DNA of 64,000 nucleotides from Serinus canaria (lineage: Eukaryota; Chordata; Aves; Passeriformes; Fringillidae): positions 49,500,973 through 49,564,972 of the forward strand of contig NC_066343.1 of the NCBI RefSeq assembly GCF_022539315.1. The letters run 5' to 3'. Under the pieces are notes generated by a model. That model saw only the letters and a program-made list of their open reading frames with translations, made no database searches and had not been told where the DNA came from. Shown one piece after another: positions 50,723 to 63,900 of the stretch (position 1 is its first letter; each line of letters begins with the position of its first letter). The position numbers and the translations under genes were made by a program.

Positions 50723-52510
50723 ATCATAATTAGTTCCTTCAACTATCTATAAACAGTCAGTTCTTTCTTAGTTCTTTGTTTCTTTTTAGAGTAATCAAAA
50801 ATGTTAATTTTTTTATTATTGTAACATGCTTGAAACCTTTCTTTAGCATCAGATTACAGCCAAATTTTGAAACCGGATTATTTTCATTGTAATTTGAAGG
50901 ATTTTTTAATTTAACAATCTACTTTGCTTAATGCAGGGCAAGGGATGAGAGGTTGAGAATTCTTGAGTCTCACTAGGGGGCTCATGCATGCTGTTCAGAA
51001 GACCTGAGACATTATTTGTAGAAATATGTCACCCGACTAATATGCAAATGAATAAGCATTTTCCTGTCCAAATATTAGTACATCTAATATAACACCAGAG
51101 CCATCTTTAAAATCTTTCCACACCGCCTGCAAAAAATGAAAGAAAATAGATTAAAAGCCTCTTAAACAGACTAATGCTTTAGTCAGTGGAGTTATACCTG
51201 TAACAGGTCACTGTTGCTGTAATGCCTCCCCTGATTTCCTCATGCAGTCACAGATCACAACACCAGTACTGTGCCGTGATGTGCCGTGCACAACCCAATC
51301 TGCAATGTAACACCAAGGAAAGCTGCATGGCAGTCTAGCATTTTGCATTCTTGGTGACAGTGGACATGTCATCATAAAACAAAACAGGATACATGTCACC
51401 ATAATGAAGAAGAAAATTACTGCAAATAAAGACTGCCCACCAAATGAAAGATGTTATGCACAATTTTGTTGTTCAGACAAGGACAAGAAAAGCCTTTTGG
51501 AACACAAGGGTTCTGGAAAACTCATGGAAGTAGATTGCTTTTTTCACATTTCAAAAATTACCATATCAGTCTGTTCAAACCAATGTTCCCAAGAGAGATT
51601 TCTTCTGTGAGAAATCTGTCACTCCTCTCTCTGACTTACTTCAAAACTGTGGCTTCACAACCACTCAGTTCTTCTCTGGTACTTGGCTTATTGCTTTGGA
51701 TAAAGCAGATATTTCCTAGCAAGGAAAGTCATTGCACTCCTGACACCTCTTCCTTTCAGCATGACTTCTGTCAAGTGGAGCAGTAAGACAGCAGTAAGAA
51801 GGTGTCCCTTTTACTTAGTGCTCTCCTTCACAGTAAAAAATATGGTTCTGGCTTTTACTATTATTGCAGAGAGTTTGTCTAACTCCAGTACTTCCGTGAC
51901 TAAAAAAGCTATCCCTCAAATCAACCTGGCAAACCCTCAGGACCGGCCAGAGGGTAATTTGTGAGAGACTTTCTTCTTGCAATGGCTCGTGAGTTCCCAT
52001 CTGTTTATAAACCTCTTACACTGCTCAGCAATTTTGCATATGGTGAACGTGCCTCACCAAACTTATCATGTCACCTCACAGCCCCTTGTAAACATATGGG
52101 CTCCTAAATGTAGATATTCATCTGCTTGACTACCCTTAAAGCTACTAGTAGAAAAGAAAAAAAAAAGAAAAAAAAAGCCCTAAATATGAAACAGATTTCA
52201 AAGTGCACCTTGGGATTGATGTATTACAGAGACAAAACATCATCAGACTCCTCAAAATCACATTCTGGAGTTGCTTTATTATCACCTGGTCATGTGGTGT
52301 GCACCTGTGCTCTCATGATTTTCAACTGGCTTCAACACAAGAGCTCACCAGGTCCAGAAATAGCTTGGGTTTTTAAACATTGTTTGTGTGTTTTATTTTA
52401 CTTTTTTTTTTCCTTTGTGCTGGAGTTTTATGACTCTCAGGGCTTCTGTGTGTACTTATTGCAGTGGAAGAGAGAATCAAACTCAATTTTTACCCGAAAC
52501 AGTGTACATT

Positions 52511-52533
52511 AAAAAAAAAAAAAAAAAAAAAAA
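52511..52533. repeat. Poly(A) run, 23 bases
   Basis: Uninterrupted A run after GTGTACATT. No AATAAA-type signal or recognisable mRNA-like body was seen upstream, so a processed pseudogene is not supported. Confidence 0.9.
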
Positions 52534-55500
52534 GGCAAGATGAAAATGCATGAATGCACTAGCAAAGCAGAAAAGAGAAGAAATATCAAAATTAGGCTCA
52601 CATCTACAGGGAGTGAGAACATTTGCTAAAAATTGTGATTAAGCGACATTATCTGCTAGAATTCAAAATACCAACACAAAACACCCTTGCTCTTTAAGAT
52701 GTAGAATACCTTCACCTGTGCCTCCATTCTAAGCACCAGAAAAATGACTGCTGGCCTCCACCAACCTGCTTCCCTTGGGCCACTCATGCTCAGCATCTGT
52801 CTGCCGGCTCTGTGTCTTGGGCAAGCCAGAGTAGCACCTGGCCACCAACTTTGGGGGGCACCTGACCTGGCAGGCAAGTTCAGAACACATCTAAAGCTCA
52901 CTGATAGCACAGCCACCAAATCACACTTCTCTTCCTTAATGAGATGTTGATACCAGTGATGACAACTGCTGGCCCAATCTACAGGGCACATCCTTTGGGA
53001 ATAGCTGTGCTGTGGCTGAACTGGATCCCCTTGAGCAATGTGGAAGGTCACAGGCTCCCTGTGCCAGACCTTTTCCCTTGGGTAGTATGGCTGCCCTGTG
53101 GAAAGGAAGGCATGAGGTCAGATATGGGGAAGAGCAAAGCAGTGGGAACATGACAGAAATCAAAGGGCCGGGAAAAAAACACTTAGAAAGCCGGACCACC
53201 TGAGGGAATGGTCTGCATTGACTTCTCATGGCTCAAATACACCTGACTCCAGACTGAAGTTAGGCTCTTCTTCCCCTTGGGACAGCTGAAATACTACATT
53301 TCTCATCACCCTCACCATGATTCTGTGGAAATCCACAAACCTGGTAGATTTCCACTAGGTTTTTGAGCTAATGGAGGTGAGAGTTACTGTCATCTCTGGT
53401 AACCTGACAGGACTGGAGCCCTCCACATGTTACTAGTGTAGAGTTCTTAGCATCACACTAGGCACTACTTTTTATCATTTTGACTGTGATAATTACTCAT
53501 CCTAAATACAGTAGCTCAGATTCCAGATTTTACCACATGATGAACATGCAGTCGCGTAAGTCTTCAACTGTTTAGTCTGATGACAACTTAATATCCAAAG
53601 GATTAGCAAGGCTTTTAAACTAGTTCCTAGTGGTTAAACTTGTTTTCCAACAGTTATTTTTTAAACTTTTTTTTTTACAGCAACAAAACTCTTGAATTTT
53701 GTTTCATGTACTTAATACCCTAATAGGGATGCACAAAAAGCTCTACTTGCAATGTTCAACTCGTGCTGTGTTTATGATTTCTTGTAGTGTAGCAACACCA
53801 AGTGTGAGCCATTTCTTCAGTTAGAGTTGCTGTGCACTAAATTGAATGTCAGCTCAATGCATCTTTACAGCAGCAGCGAGGAGCCAAATACAGCACTTCA
53901 TAAAGAACTAGGACTTACTGAAGTCAGGAAGCTTATCCATAGAGAAATTAGGACGTGGGAGTGCTAATTTCTAGAGGTGTGTGTGATTTTAGGAACAGGT
54001 CAGGATCACTGATCTTAGAAAACTAGGTCATGTGTTCTGCTCCAGTCACAGTAGATCAGTGGTCGAGGAGTGGGGTCTGCAGGCTGACCACTGTGTGCCC
54101 CATCAGTCAGGCAGGAAGGCCACCCAGAAGTCAGAATAACACACCTGGAAGAGAGTGTGGCTAGGCAGTTCCCTGCTTTACTACATGACTTACCTCTCAC
54201 ACCTGCAAGCCAAAGGGGTTTTGGTTTGTTTTATCTTTGGTGGAAACCTTCAGTAAAGAAATAATTTTGACCTTCCTTGAGGCAGGGTGTTTGAGCTAAT
54301 GCCAGATGCCAAGGCAATACTGCACTCTGATGTACAAGGAGTGTTGCTAAACATGATGTATCAGTCTTACATACACATCTACTACTTTCAAGTTTGCAAA
54401 TTTTTCTTTCCAATGCACCAGCTTACTGTATTTTCAATGTATCTTCATTATTCATGTTGTCATTGCAATTCTTCAAACAGTAAACTAGTCTATTTTTTGA
54501 GTATGTACATTAAATTTCCTAAAAGCTATAAGGTTTTTTTAATTAGGCTTTTTTCCCAGAAATATGTAATTAAGACTTTAAATTAAGAAAGCACTCCATT
54601 GGATTCATATATTTTTTTTTTATAATAGTACAGGATAGACAGAGAGAATGAATACTTTCATTCTCTTACATAAATTTTACCTCAAATTTTGGTATGTGGT
54701 TCCAAAACTCTTACACACACCCTATTTAAAGTTCAGCAGGATTGAGGTAGAAGGTACATCTCAGGAAGCAACTCTAAACTGACAAACAATTTACTGTCAT
54801 GTTAACAAGTTGTCTGATTCATCAGGCTCCCATTAGCCACTTTTAAGAATTCTGCAAAAGAAAAAGACCTAATTTATTCATTTGTTTTTAAGGTGCTATC
54901 CCAGCCTTTTCTATGTACAAGAGGATAAATTTGGGGGTCTATATAGCTAATGGACACTTCTATAAGCATTCAAGGAGAAGAATTCAAAGATGCTCCAAAA
55001 CAGCAGTTTGAAGTGTTCTTTAAAAATGAAGCAAAACAATGAAGTCTAACATTATTGTTTTCCCTTATAACATGTTCTTTCCTTGCAACATATTTTCCCT
55101 ATAACATGTTTTTTTTTTTTTCCAGAGAAGGAATAAAATCTCCATTAATCCTGGTTCACGAGAACTGTGACAGAGTTGCATCCCTTCCCGAGCTGCCTTT
55201 AACTTTTGTTCTTAGTGGCCAAAGATGATGCAGGAAGGGAGAGTGTGCCTGGGGATGTGTTAAAAAGGAGGAGAAAGAGTGGAGAGGCTCCCATTAGAAG
55301 TGCCTGCAATCAGTGGTAGGTCAAAGAGGCTGTGCTGAATTGCTGCTTTGGATTAGGTTTAGGTTGGGGATCAGGTTCAAGGCTGAATTGAGGTTAAGAG
55401 TTTTGGGTTACTGTGCTGAAATTTTGAGATGCCCCTGTGAAATTATAGCCCCCAACAACAGCAGTCAAATGATATCCCAGGGAATAGGTTAAAGTCTCAC

Positions 55501-56738
55501 CCTAAGTCTAGTAAGAATACTGGGTTGTACATAAAATTTGTATTTTGAACACACTTCAGTGGACTTTAGCTGACAGCTTTAAGATTTGAACCACATGAAG
55601 TCTATAGCTATAGTCAGAATTTACCTGCGTGGTAGGGGTAGGAGTCAAGAAAGTCACTATTTGTTGGACTAGCTTGCTGCTTCCCATCCCAGGCTAAGGG
55701 GTGAGGGGAGGCTGGTGTGGTTTTGGGATTATTATTTGTAGCTGAAAGATGGGTTATTATGTTTAGATTAAGAATGGAAAAGGATACAGGGAATTACAAA
55801 TGTAGCAGTCAAGGGAGGAAGCAATTTTAAAGAGTCGATAGATCCAAACCTGCCTCACCAAAGAAATATTTGCTTTCTTTTTAAACTGTAACTAAATCTT
55901 TCCCCTTGGGGCAATTCAGTTAGTTAGCAAGCCAAAGTTTGTGTTCTGTATTTATTGGCTGACCCTTAGAAGAGAATACTCTCTCCAATCTCTTCTTCAG
56001 CCTTTTGAGGAGAGGACATGGATGAGATGCCACAGCAGAGAGGCATTTCTGGAAGAATTTTCAACAAAAAGCCCATCACCTATTTCTTTCTGTAATGTGT
56101 CTTCTTTGCTACAAAATATTGAAGAGTCACTAACAGCATTACAGAATTTTGTCATCCTTTTTGAGAATACAACTCTCATGGGGTTTTGTGATGAGGACTG
56201 CTTGTCACACCTATATAGTTCTCTCCTAGAAACACCTTCATGCCCATGCTTTATGTGCCTTTTAGATGTCAGTCACTGCATAGGGAATATCTGTTGTAAC
56301 TTAGATATCTGATGACAGAAATTACTGTGATAGAGATGAACATTCAACTGATCTTAGAACTTAACTGTCTTAAGTGCTGTCATTATAAGTGTTTGAACAT
56401 GAAGACATTGATCAAAATTTTCTTTTTAATTATTCTACAACTTGCAAGAAACCTGGATGGAAAAGAAACAGCTTGATCATCTCGTTCTGATGCGGTTTTA
56501 AGACCAGGTGGTACTTGCAGACCAAGGGGACAATGTTGTTCCTGGAGTGAGTCTCTGGTGAAGAGTGGTTGCCATAGACTCCTCAGAATTGAAATCAGAG
56601 GCAGCTGAGTCAGGGCTGTCAGTATCACTGCAAATCCCCACTAGGTTCAGCAAAAGCAGAGTGGGCAGCTTGCTGTGGGCATGTGAGACCTGCCATCTTT
56701 ACCGTGCTCCAAGGGGCAAATGCCTGAAGGGCACAAGG
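52534..56738. other. Unique non-coding sequence
   Basis: About 52740-53100 is GC-richer, with frames on both strands (131 codons at 52656-53051 minus) but no recognised product and few CpGs. An imperfect direct repeat (TTTTCCCT-ATAACATGTT) lies at 55058-55110. The 123-codon frame at 55941-56312 plus is likewise unrecognised. No transposon was seen. Confidence 0.55.
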
Positions 56739-56885
56739 ATCACAGAATCACAGAATATCCTGAGTTGGAAGGGACCCACAAGGATCATTAAGTCCAGCTT
56801 TTCCATGAATGGCCCGTATGGGAATCAAACCAACCGTCGTGATGTTCCTAGTGCCGTGCTCTGATCAGCTGAGCTAATGGTTGAT
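56739..56885 (-). mobile_element. tRNA-Ile-derived SINE with CR1 tail (TguSINE1-like)
   Basis: On the minus strand the element starts at about 56885 with a tRNA-Ile-like head. The RNA polymerase III A box reads TAGCTCAGCTGA (56876-56865). An anticodon-arm remnant CACTAGGAA follows (AGG where tRNA-Ile-AAT has AAT). The B box is GGTTTGATTCC (56831-56821), one base from the consensus GGTTCGATTCC. The 3' half is a CR1 tail (reversed on plus as 'aatatcctgagttggaagggacccacaaggatcatta'), ending in two ATTCTGTG-type repeats (plus-strand CACAGAAT at 56741-56754). A tRNA-Ile head on a CR1 tail is the structure known for TguSINE1 of passerines, which borrows CR1 reverse transcriptase. It is not a working tRNA: the acceptor stem is not preserved and the anticodon is changed. 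Confidence 0.85.
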
Positions 56886-58405
56886 GATTCCATAGTAAAG
56901 CAGTTCCCAGGAGGGTGAGAGACCCTTAGGTCATTCTCCAGTCTCTACAACTAGGTAGGAGGGTAAGAGGCAAAAACTGTAAGTTAAGGTCTAGGAGGAG
57001 TTCTTTTTCCCCTAAAGGCTCACTCTCTTGGGGGAACCAAGGGTTAGAGCAACCCCTGTCTCCTTCACTGCTAAGGTAAGGTTTGCATTTGGTGCTGACA
57101 TACGGCCAGGGCTGGATTCCAGTTTTTCCCATCACAACTGCATGTGTCCGCTAATAAAAACTAATGGAAACCTTACCGTGACACAAATTTAAATCTCAGA
57201 CACACCCATCTGCTTTAACACATTTTTAAAAAGCAACAAAGTGAGTTTCCTGTAAAGAGTGCAAGGTAGCATGTAATAATTAAATAATTACAAAGAAACT
57301 AAGGAGGAATGGATGACATTTTCATGAATGTGTGAAGAGGTCTGTATTAAATATTTGTTCAGCATCAACATGTAGTAAATATCTCTTTCTTGTGGCGAGA
57401 AATTGTAAGCTGTTTTATTGAAATAAACTTATTGTAAAAATTAAATGTTCTCAGGGTCTGATTATTTCCACACACTTTTTGTTGGAAACCTAAACTAGAA
57501 TATGAGTTTGGCACATGATAACAAAACTTTATCACTCTTATTTATTGTAACTGCGATACACATGTAACCAGAGTGCTTTCATTACTTCAGACATCTGCCT
57601 GTTGACATACAATTTACGTTACAGAGAGTTTACCCCCTAAAAATTCATTTGGTTGGTTGTATAAAAAGTTTATGTAAAGTTAGGATTCTCGAATGGCATG
57701 GACTTTATGTGAAGCATTTCCCACAGTTATTTCAGTCATCACAGCACAAATTCAACTTCTACAATGAGTACTTTTACTTACAAACTAGTTCCAATTTCTT
57801 CCACTTTACACTGAGATCCAGCTTTCAGCTATTTTTTTATTTTCCCTCCCCACCTCACAAATTGTGATTCTACACAAGTGCTGTGGCTTGGTGCTTTTCT
57901 TCTGAATTTTTCTATAAATGATGGTCCAATCTGTCAGCAGGTGACAAAGAATAAATTCATTAAGAGAAAGAGAATTCCTGCCAGTTGTGCAAGTGACTCA
58001 CCAACAATAGAGGATGTTTTATTTTTGAAATCTGTCTTATCCTATTCAACTTCTAGTTAGATGTTTAATCTAAAAATCAGTGAATCTTCTTGTCTAATGA
58101 AACAACAGATGCATTGCATTTTAGCAGTTGTCAGTGATACTCAAATTTCTATGAATGTCATCATATTGTAATTTTTTTAAAAAAAGAAAAGAATACTTTG
58201 TTTTTGCTATTTATACAGAATGTACTTTGGTCTGAGTCTTTTTCTGAGGCCCTGGGGACTTCTGTTACGGCTGAATGGAGTGTCTTTCCTACTTTTCCTT
58301 GATCTGATCTATCATAGTGGAAGCATTCCTGCTTATTAGAGTGAGAACCACACATGACTTTGAACAGCATCTGTTCCAATTAAAACCTGGGTTTTCTTAT
58401 CAGGG
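56886..58405. other. Unique AT-rich non-coding sequence
   Basis: No gene or mobile element recognised. Two close AATAAA-like strings occur near 57420, but no upstream exon gives them meaning. Confidence 0.5.
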
Positions 58406-58570
58406 GAAAAAAAAAAGAAAAAAAAAGAAAAAAAATAATTAAAAAAAAAAAAACCAAACCAAAACCAAAAAAAAAAAAAAAAAACCAACAAAAAAAAAAA
58501 AAAAAAAAAAACCAAAAAAACCCACACCAGTTACAGCTTCAAATTAAAAAAAAAATAAAAAATAAAAAAA
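58406..58570. repeat. A-rich low-complexity tract (A-runs with CC and T interruptions)
   Basis: Long A runs are separated by G, CC, CAC or T interruptions, with AACC-type units at 58453-58520. The F/W-rich minus-strand frame at 58336-58527 is an artefact. It may be a degraded poly(A) or (AACC)n-like microsatellite. No retroposed body was identified beside it. Confidence 0.95.
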
Positions 58571-61500
58571 TCCTGTAAACCACAAAGTCAGACCCCAACT
58601 GAGACCTTACCTTGAATTTTTCTGTGAAATATGTGGTTATTATTCATTCTCTTCACAATTATTTTCCATAGATATGAATTTTACTTAATTTGTTTTCCTT
58701 TACATCCTAGGATAATATTTTTACTATATTTTTAACACCGAAAAGTAGCAAAACCTTGCACTACCAGCTTTGAACTAATTTTGGACAAAACTGCTACTCT
58801 GGACTTCAGCACCCCTAGCTTTTATCCACACCTGGAAATATGAATTCACCTTTTAAGTTTCACATTCTAAGTGTGGGTCAGTCTCTGGAAATGCCAGCTC
58901 CAGTGTCCCCATTCTTTGCTAGCCCACTGGTAACAGTCCAGGGCAAGTGTTCTTGGCCCATGCCATGTTTTACTTTCATGATGGCCTTAAATTTAATTTG
59001 GATATTTTTCCCTGATGGTAGATAATGTCATGAGTCAGCTAACAAGGGAATTTCCAGCTAGCAATCTATGCTATTGTGACATAAATATTAATGAACAGAT
59101 TATTACTTTTCTAGGAAGAATAATTCACAACTCAGATAATTCACAGTCTTCCTGTGTTCCAGTGCCAAACGTTCTTAAAGCAGCATTGAAGACTGTCTTT
59201 GACGGCACCCAAAATCTGGATTACAGTTCACCATAGCTATGGGAGGCAGAGGAAGGTACCAGATTCTTTTCCTGACCCGTTTTCTTGAGTTCTTGTGCCC
59301 CTGTTGTCTTCAAGAAGAATACTAGCACAATCTGTCTGATGAGAGAAATGTCACACCAGGTCTGTAACTTTCTCTTAACGACAGGTTATTTCTTGAGATG
59401 AAGCATTGGGACATACTTGCTCAAATACCTGCTGAAAGTAACCCTCAGACTGAACTACAGGACATAATGCAAAAAATGTCAAGTGACCTCTCAAGAAATC
59501 ATCAGGCCTTTGATATTCCAGTGCCTGCAGCTGAGCAGTAACCAATCACTCCTTGTTCCAGTATAGCAGGCTGACTCCTCCTCATTCTCGTCCTGTGTAA
59601 GGATGATCTATTGAACTTTTCATCCACAAATGCAGTCCATTTATCCTAGAATGAAACTTGTTTAATTAAGCATCGTTCTCCTCTTGGTAAATCTGTTCTG
59701 ACTTGCCAATCACCTTCTCCTTCTTTACATGAATGTCGTATTTTTTATTTGCATGCCTGTATTGAATTTGAGTCTGATATGTGGGCTTTTACAAGTATTT
59801 TGCAAATGTTCAGAGCTATGGAAAAACCTCCCAAACACTCAATCACAGAGTCTGCAGAAGTTTGAAAGTTCTTTTTGCAGAAATCATGTCTTTATAATTA
59901 TCTTTACTACATGCAATACTATTTAACCCGTTTTGATTAAAGATCTGATACTGGTGAAACAGAGAGACTGAAGGGTAATACAAGCTTTGTTGAATTTATA
60001 GTGTGCATAGGATTTAATTCATGTCTGCCTGAAGAAAAAAAAAAAAAAGAGATATACCCCAAAATAAATTTCTCAATAAACACATTTGTTGATAGCATTT
60101 TATTTCTGTCACATAAGATAAGAAAATATTTTGCTTTAATTTTAAGCTCTGCAACACAATATCAATGCATACTAAATTATGGTAGAATGCTTGTTTTTCC
60201 TTATACTCACAGCAATCACCCACTGAGGGCACAGGCTAAGCAACAGGACTTCTACTAACAGAGATAAAAATAACTTGAGGTGTTAGGACATACATTTATG
60301 ATATTAATTTGTCAAGAGTCTACACTAACTGAAATTACTGTTAACTTTATGTGACATTTGATTTGCTGCATCTGATAGAACCTCAGCACTTGTTGTTGCT
60401 GCCATGCCAGACAGTTGATGCTGTTCTCTGCATGTCAGCAGTGTATAAATTTCTAATCAGATTGTATCTGATAGCATGGCTTTCTGAGTGTTCTATTCAT
60501 CAACTTGTTTTAAAACTCTTTCAAATCCTGTTTGTATGGCTGCGCTCATAACCCAAAACATCCCAGCTACAACAAGAAGGACAATGTAGATTTACTTTAA
60601 TCTGAGATCCTCACCACAGCATAAACTGGAGATTTAGATTCAGTTTGGCTCCTAAACATTCAGGATTCAGTTAGAGTTACAGCTTACATACAGGACACTG
60701 AAAAGCAGTATTTTACCTATATTTCAATAGCAAACATAATACCTTCATATTTCTTTAAATCCTTTTCATTAAGTGAAATGTTTCATGCCAAGCTTTCTCC
60801 AGGCTCACGTTTCAGACATCCCATTTCCAGCTCCTGTACATAAAAGTTCTTGGAGGCTAGCAAACAAAATACCTTAATGCACTTCTCTAGCTGCACCCCA
60901 GGAGCTGGCCTTGCACTGACTCACAATAATATTATGTATCTGAAAAAGCCTTCAATCTACTGGTGCCAAGAAATAAATGTTTCAAGTGTGCAAAAATCAT
61001 CGAATTACAAGCATTGTATGGTCTAGCAAGAAACCTGCAGCAACCCTCAACTGCTCTCAAACAAAGGAGGGCTGTGTCTGGGTGGAAATCATCACAAACC
61101 TGGGTGGAAAGAAAATTTTAAAGCAATCCTTCCCTGTGTCATCGTCACCTCTCGCTCTCCCTCGCTGTGTCTCCGTGTCCCTCTTTCACACACACATACA
61201 CAGACCCACAGCCATCAGCTCCCCTCCCTCACAGTCTGAACACAGTCACTAGTAATGGCAGAAGCATATGAGGAAGCCAGTTGACTTCTTGACCCCCAAG
61301 TCATTTTGTAGATGTCACAAGGATGCCAAATGTGAAGCAGAAGGTTGTCAAAGATGAGCTGGGGCTAAAAGCAAGACTATGAGCTGTAATACAAAGCAGA
61401 AGGAGCCTCTGGGGAGCAATCTGTCTTCCTAAGAAGTCTTGTGAACTGCTTTTTAGTATCAGGTGCATCATCTTGAGAAACCATTGTACATTCCAAGAAA

Positions 61501-63559
61501 AATTAGTTTAATGTTCCCACATAAAAAGGACCACAGCCAGGTGAAGGATCAGAATAGGAGCACACAGTGTGGAACTAAAAAGTTTTGCATGCTTCGGAGG
61601 GGAAAAAACCCTATGTGGAAATTTATTACAGATATACTTCATATGTAAATCACAGCCACTTATTAAAGTGGGAATGAAAGTGGGAAATCTCATGAGTGCT
61701 AAATTCCTCTACACGTTACCCTTTCAGCCAGTAATGTTCATTTCCACCACAGAGTTTTACCGGCAGTGGGAAGCAGGTACTTGGACCCTTACACTCCTGG
61801 TGTTCCTAGGGTTAAGGGAGGTTTTGGCATTTTCTCTTTCCAGTGAAGTTAGCAGGGGAAAGATCAGGTCCCAGCTCACTGATCCTTTCTGAGAGCACAT
61901 CACAGACACTGTAATACTAAGAATATTACAGACCAGAGGAAACAGTAAGAAAGAAATAACTAAAATTAGGATGACAGATTTCTAAACCAATAACGCTGGA
62001 CAAAACAAAATGTGCTACATTTCTCGCTGATGAAATTGTTTTGTAACATGGTTGTAAACCTGAATCCACTTGCATACCTGATGCATTAGTTACACATTTT
62101 CAGTTCCACCTTTTGTTATTTTGTCACCATCTATAGAATTATTGTTGTTTGTTAATACATTTCCAGATTACCTAACCTTGTGTGAGTAACACTGAAAGAA
62201 AATTTGTGAGACGTGCAGGGTATAAATGTATGTTTAAAAAATGTACATGGTAATAACAATGAATTTGTTTTCACCCAACAATTACATTTACAGCCTTGAG
62301 ACATAACAAGATATGTCAAGATGGGGCTTTTCTGCTCATTTGGTCATGATGAGTGGTTACCACATGTTGCTTACCCTAGCACCATGTCCAAATTCACAAG
62401 TGCTGTAAGTTTCAAAGTTACGTTACAAGCCATGTGTTTTAGTTCTGTTACAGTGGAAATGCTGTTAGAGCCTTGTTAAGTGTGGTATGTCATGGGCGAC
62501 AGTGTTAGAGAGCATTTAGGAGGCATGTCTAGTCAGTTGAATCAATGTGAAAAGTGCAACATGGATTAAGCACACCATTTTCTCTGCCAGTTTAAGTAAA
62601 TGCTCAGGATCTTCTGGTTAACCTGTTTGAAGGATAATTCTTTCAGGTCAAATCATTCTGCAGAAAACCATCTTCCTTGTTCCTGTCTATTGCCAACATA
62701 CACGGCTATTATAAATGATTCCATTATTATTCCTGTGTGAGAGAAGGGGATTTATTTATCTGGCATTAATCAATGCATCAGGATAAAGAATAGCCTAGGT
62801 AGGAGCACCAGGAGGCCCCAGAATGTATTTACTTGATTCTGTTTTTTGAAACCATAATCTATGACATCTCATGGTTCAGATCATTGGCAATACTTGATGA
62901 AAACTTAATCCGGAATTTGTAAGACTATAGTAAATGTCAGGGGCAGAAATGGAAGGAAGGTATGAGCACATAGAATACAGATTTATTTCCTTTATGCTTC
63001 ATCATTGTAATACAAAACAAGTCCACTAAAACCATTCAGCCCATTCAGTAACAGGACTATACTTGCATGCAAAAGCATGTCATCATTAAATATTTTGTTG
63101 GGAAAGTTCTTTAAAGTGAGAAGCCCATTTCTGTAAGCTTGCCTGTGAGAGAATCCAACCATGCCTACTGTAGAATGTTTATTTCACTCTAACAGACCCA
63201 GCCTAACTGGGTTCTTTTGGAATATTTTCTACTTTTATATTAGTCTGTAATAATGACCCCTCTTTCAGAGCAGAGTAATTATTCTGAAATTAGGACATTC
63301 TGGAGAAAACAGGGAGGGTGGAATGGTAGAGTGGGTAAACTCCTAACGACAGGCTCACGAGCGAGGTGTTGAGCCTTACTCAGGTTTTGTGTCAAAAGCT
63401 GATCACAACCAATCGAGTGAAGCACTGATGAGTTATTTGGCCTTAAAAAATCAATTATTTGAATGCGGCCACATCCCTCTCCTGTGTGATCTTTGCTTCA
63501 GCAACTGGAAAGTTTTATCTGCACCAGTCTGCTAGGCCATGTAAATTCTGGACTGAAGG
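58571..63559. other. Unique AT-rich non-coding sequence
   Basis: No gene or transposon recognised. A CT/CA-rich patch (TCTCGCTCTCCCTCGCTGTG, then ACACACACATACACA) lies at 61140-61210. About 62000-62800 is AT-rich and free of simple repeats; whether it is conserved cannot be judged from one genome. Confidence 0.5.
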
Positions 63560-63900
63560 ATCTTGTTTAAAAACAACAAATGCCAGATGTTGCTCTGGGA
63601 ACACTCCATGTATGCATAGGCTGGGGGACAGCACACTGGAGAGTCCCCTGTAGAAAGGAACCTGGGTGATTTAGTTAATGGTAAGTGCAATGAGAGCCAA
63701 CAGTGTGCCCAGGCAGCAAAAGCAGGCAACTGTATCCTGAGGTGCACTAAGAGCAGCATAGCTAACTGTTGGAAAGTGTTTGTCCCAGCTTTGTGTGGCC
63801 TTACCTCAAGGACTCCGTGAGTTTGGGCTCCACAATTTAAAAAGGGTATAAAAATATTGGAATGATGGCAAAGGAGAGCAGCAAAGAGGGTGAAAATGTC
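63560..63900 (+). mobile_element. Old CR1 LINE fragment, ORF2 C-terminal region (pseudogenic)
   Basis: Reading on plus from 63692, the codons give SQQCAQAAKAGNCILRC, matching a conserved phrase near the C terminus of CR1 ORF2. Before it, 'aggctgggggacagcaca...agaaaggaacctggg' corresponds to the preceding CR1 stretch. After it, 'tttgggctccacaatttaaaaagggtataaaaatattgg' and 'aaaggagagcagcaaagagggtgaaa' continue the same family in order. Stops and frameshifts are frequent, so it is ancient. The copy fades beyond about 63900, and the left edge between 63540 and 63580 is uncertain. Confidence 0.8.

Larger units (their letters stand above)
48250..52510. other. Unique non-coding sequence
   Basis: No gene or transposon recognised. 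The longest frame of the window not explained by a repeat is 49112-49570 plus (152 codons). It has no recognised domain, no convincing start context and no neighbouring exon, and it overlaps a hairpin at 49442-49488. An ATGCAAAT octamer lies at 51042-51049, and an 11-bp-arm hairpin at 50694-50722. Confidence 0.55.

Noticed and set aside
52511..52533. Poly(A) run as the tail of a processed pseudogene
   Set aside because: No polyadenylation signal, recognisable mRNA body or flanking target-site duplication could be seen.
52656..53229. GC-richer patch with open frames on both strands, considered as an exon
   Set aside because: No recognised domain, few CpGs, frames overlap on opposite strands, and no clear splice signals delimit them.
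54742..54769. let-7-like string TGAGGTAG followed by similar bases
   Set aside because: Only the first eight bases match and no hairpin surrounds it, so it is not a let-7 gene.
56821..56880. Possible functional tRNA-Ile gene on the minus strand
   Set aside because: A and B boxes are readable, but the acceptor stem is not preserved, the anticodon position reads AGG instead of AAT, and the sequence runs straight into a CR1 tail, so it is a SINE.
58336..58527. Minus-strand frame of nearly all F and W residues
   Set aside because: Artefact of the A-rich low-complexity tract.
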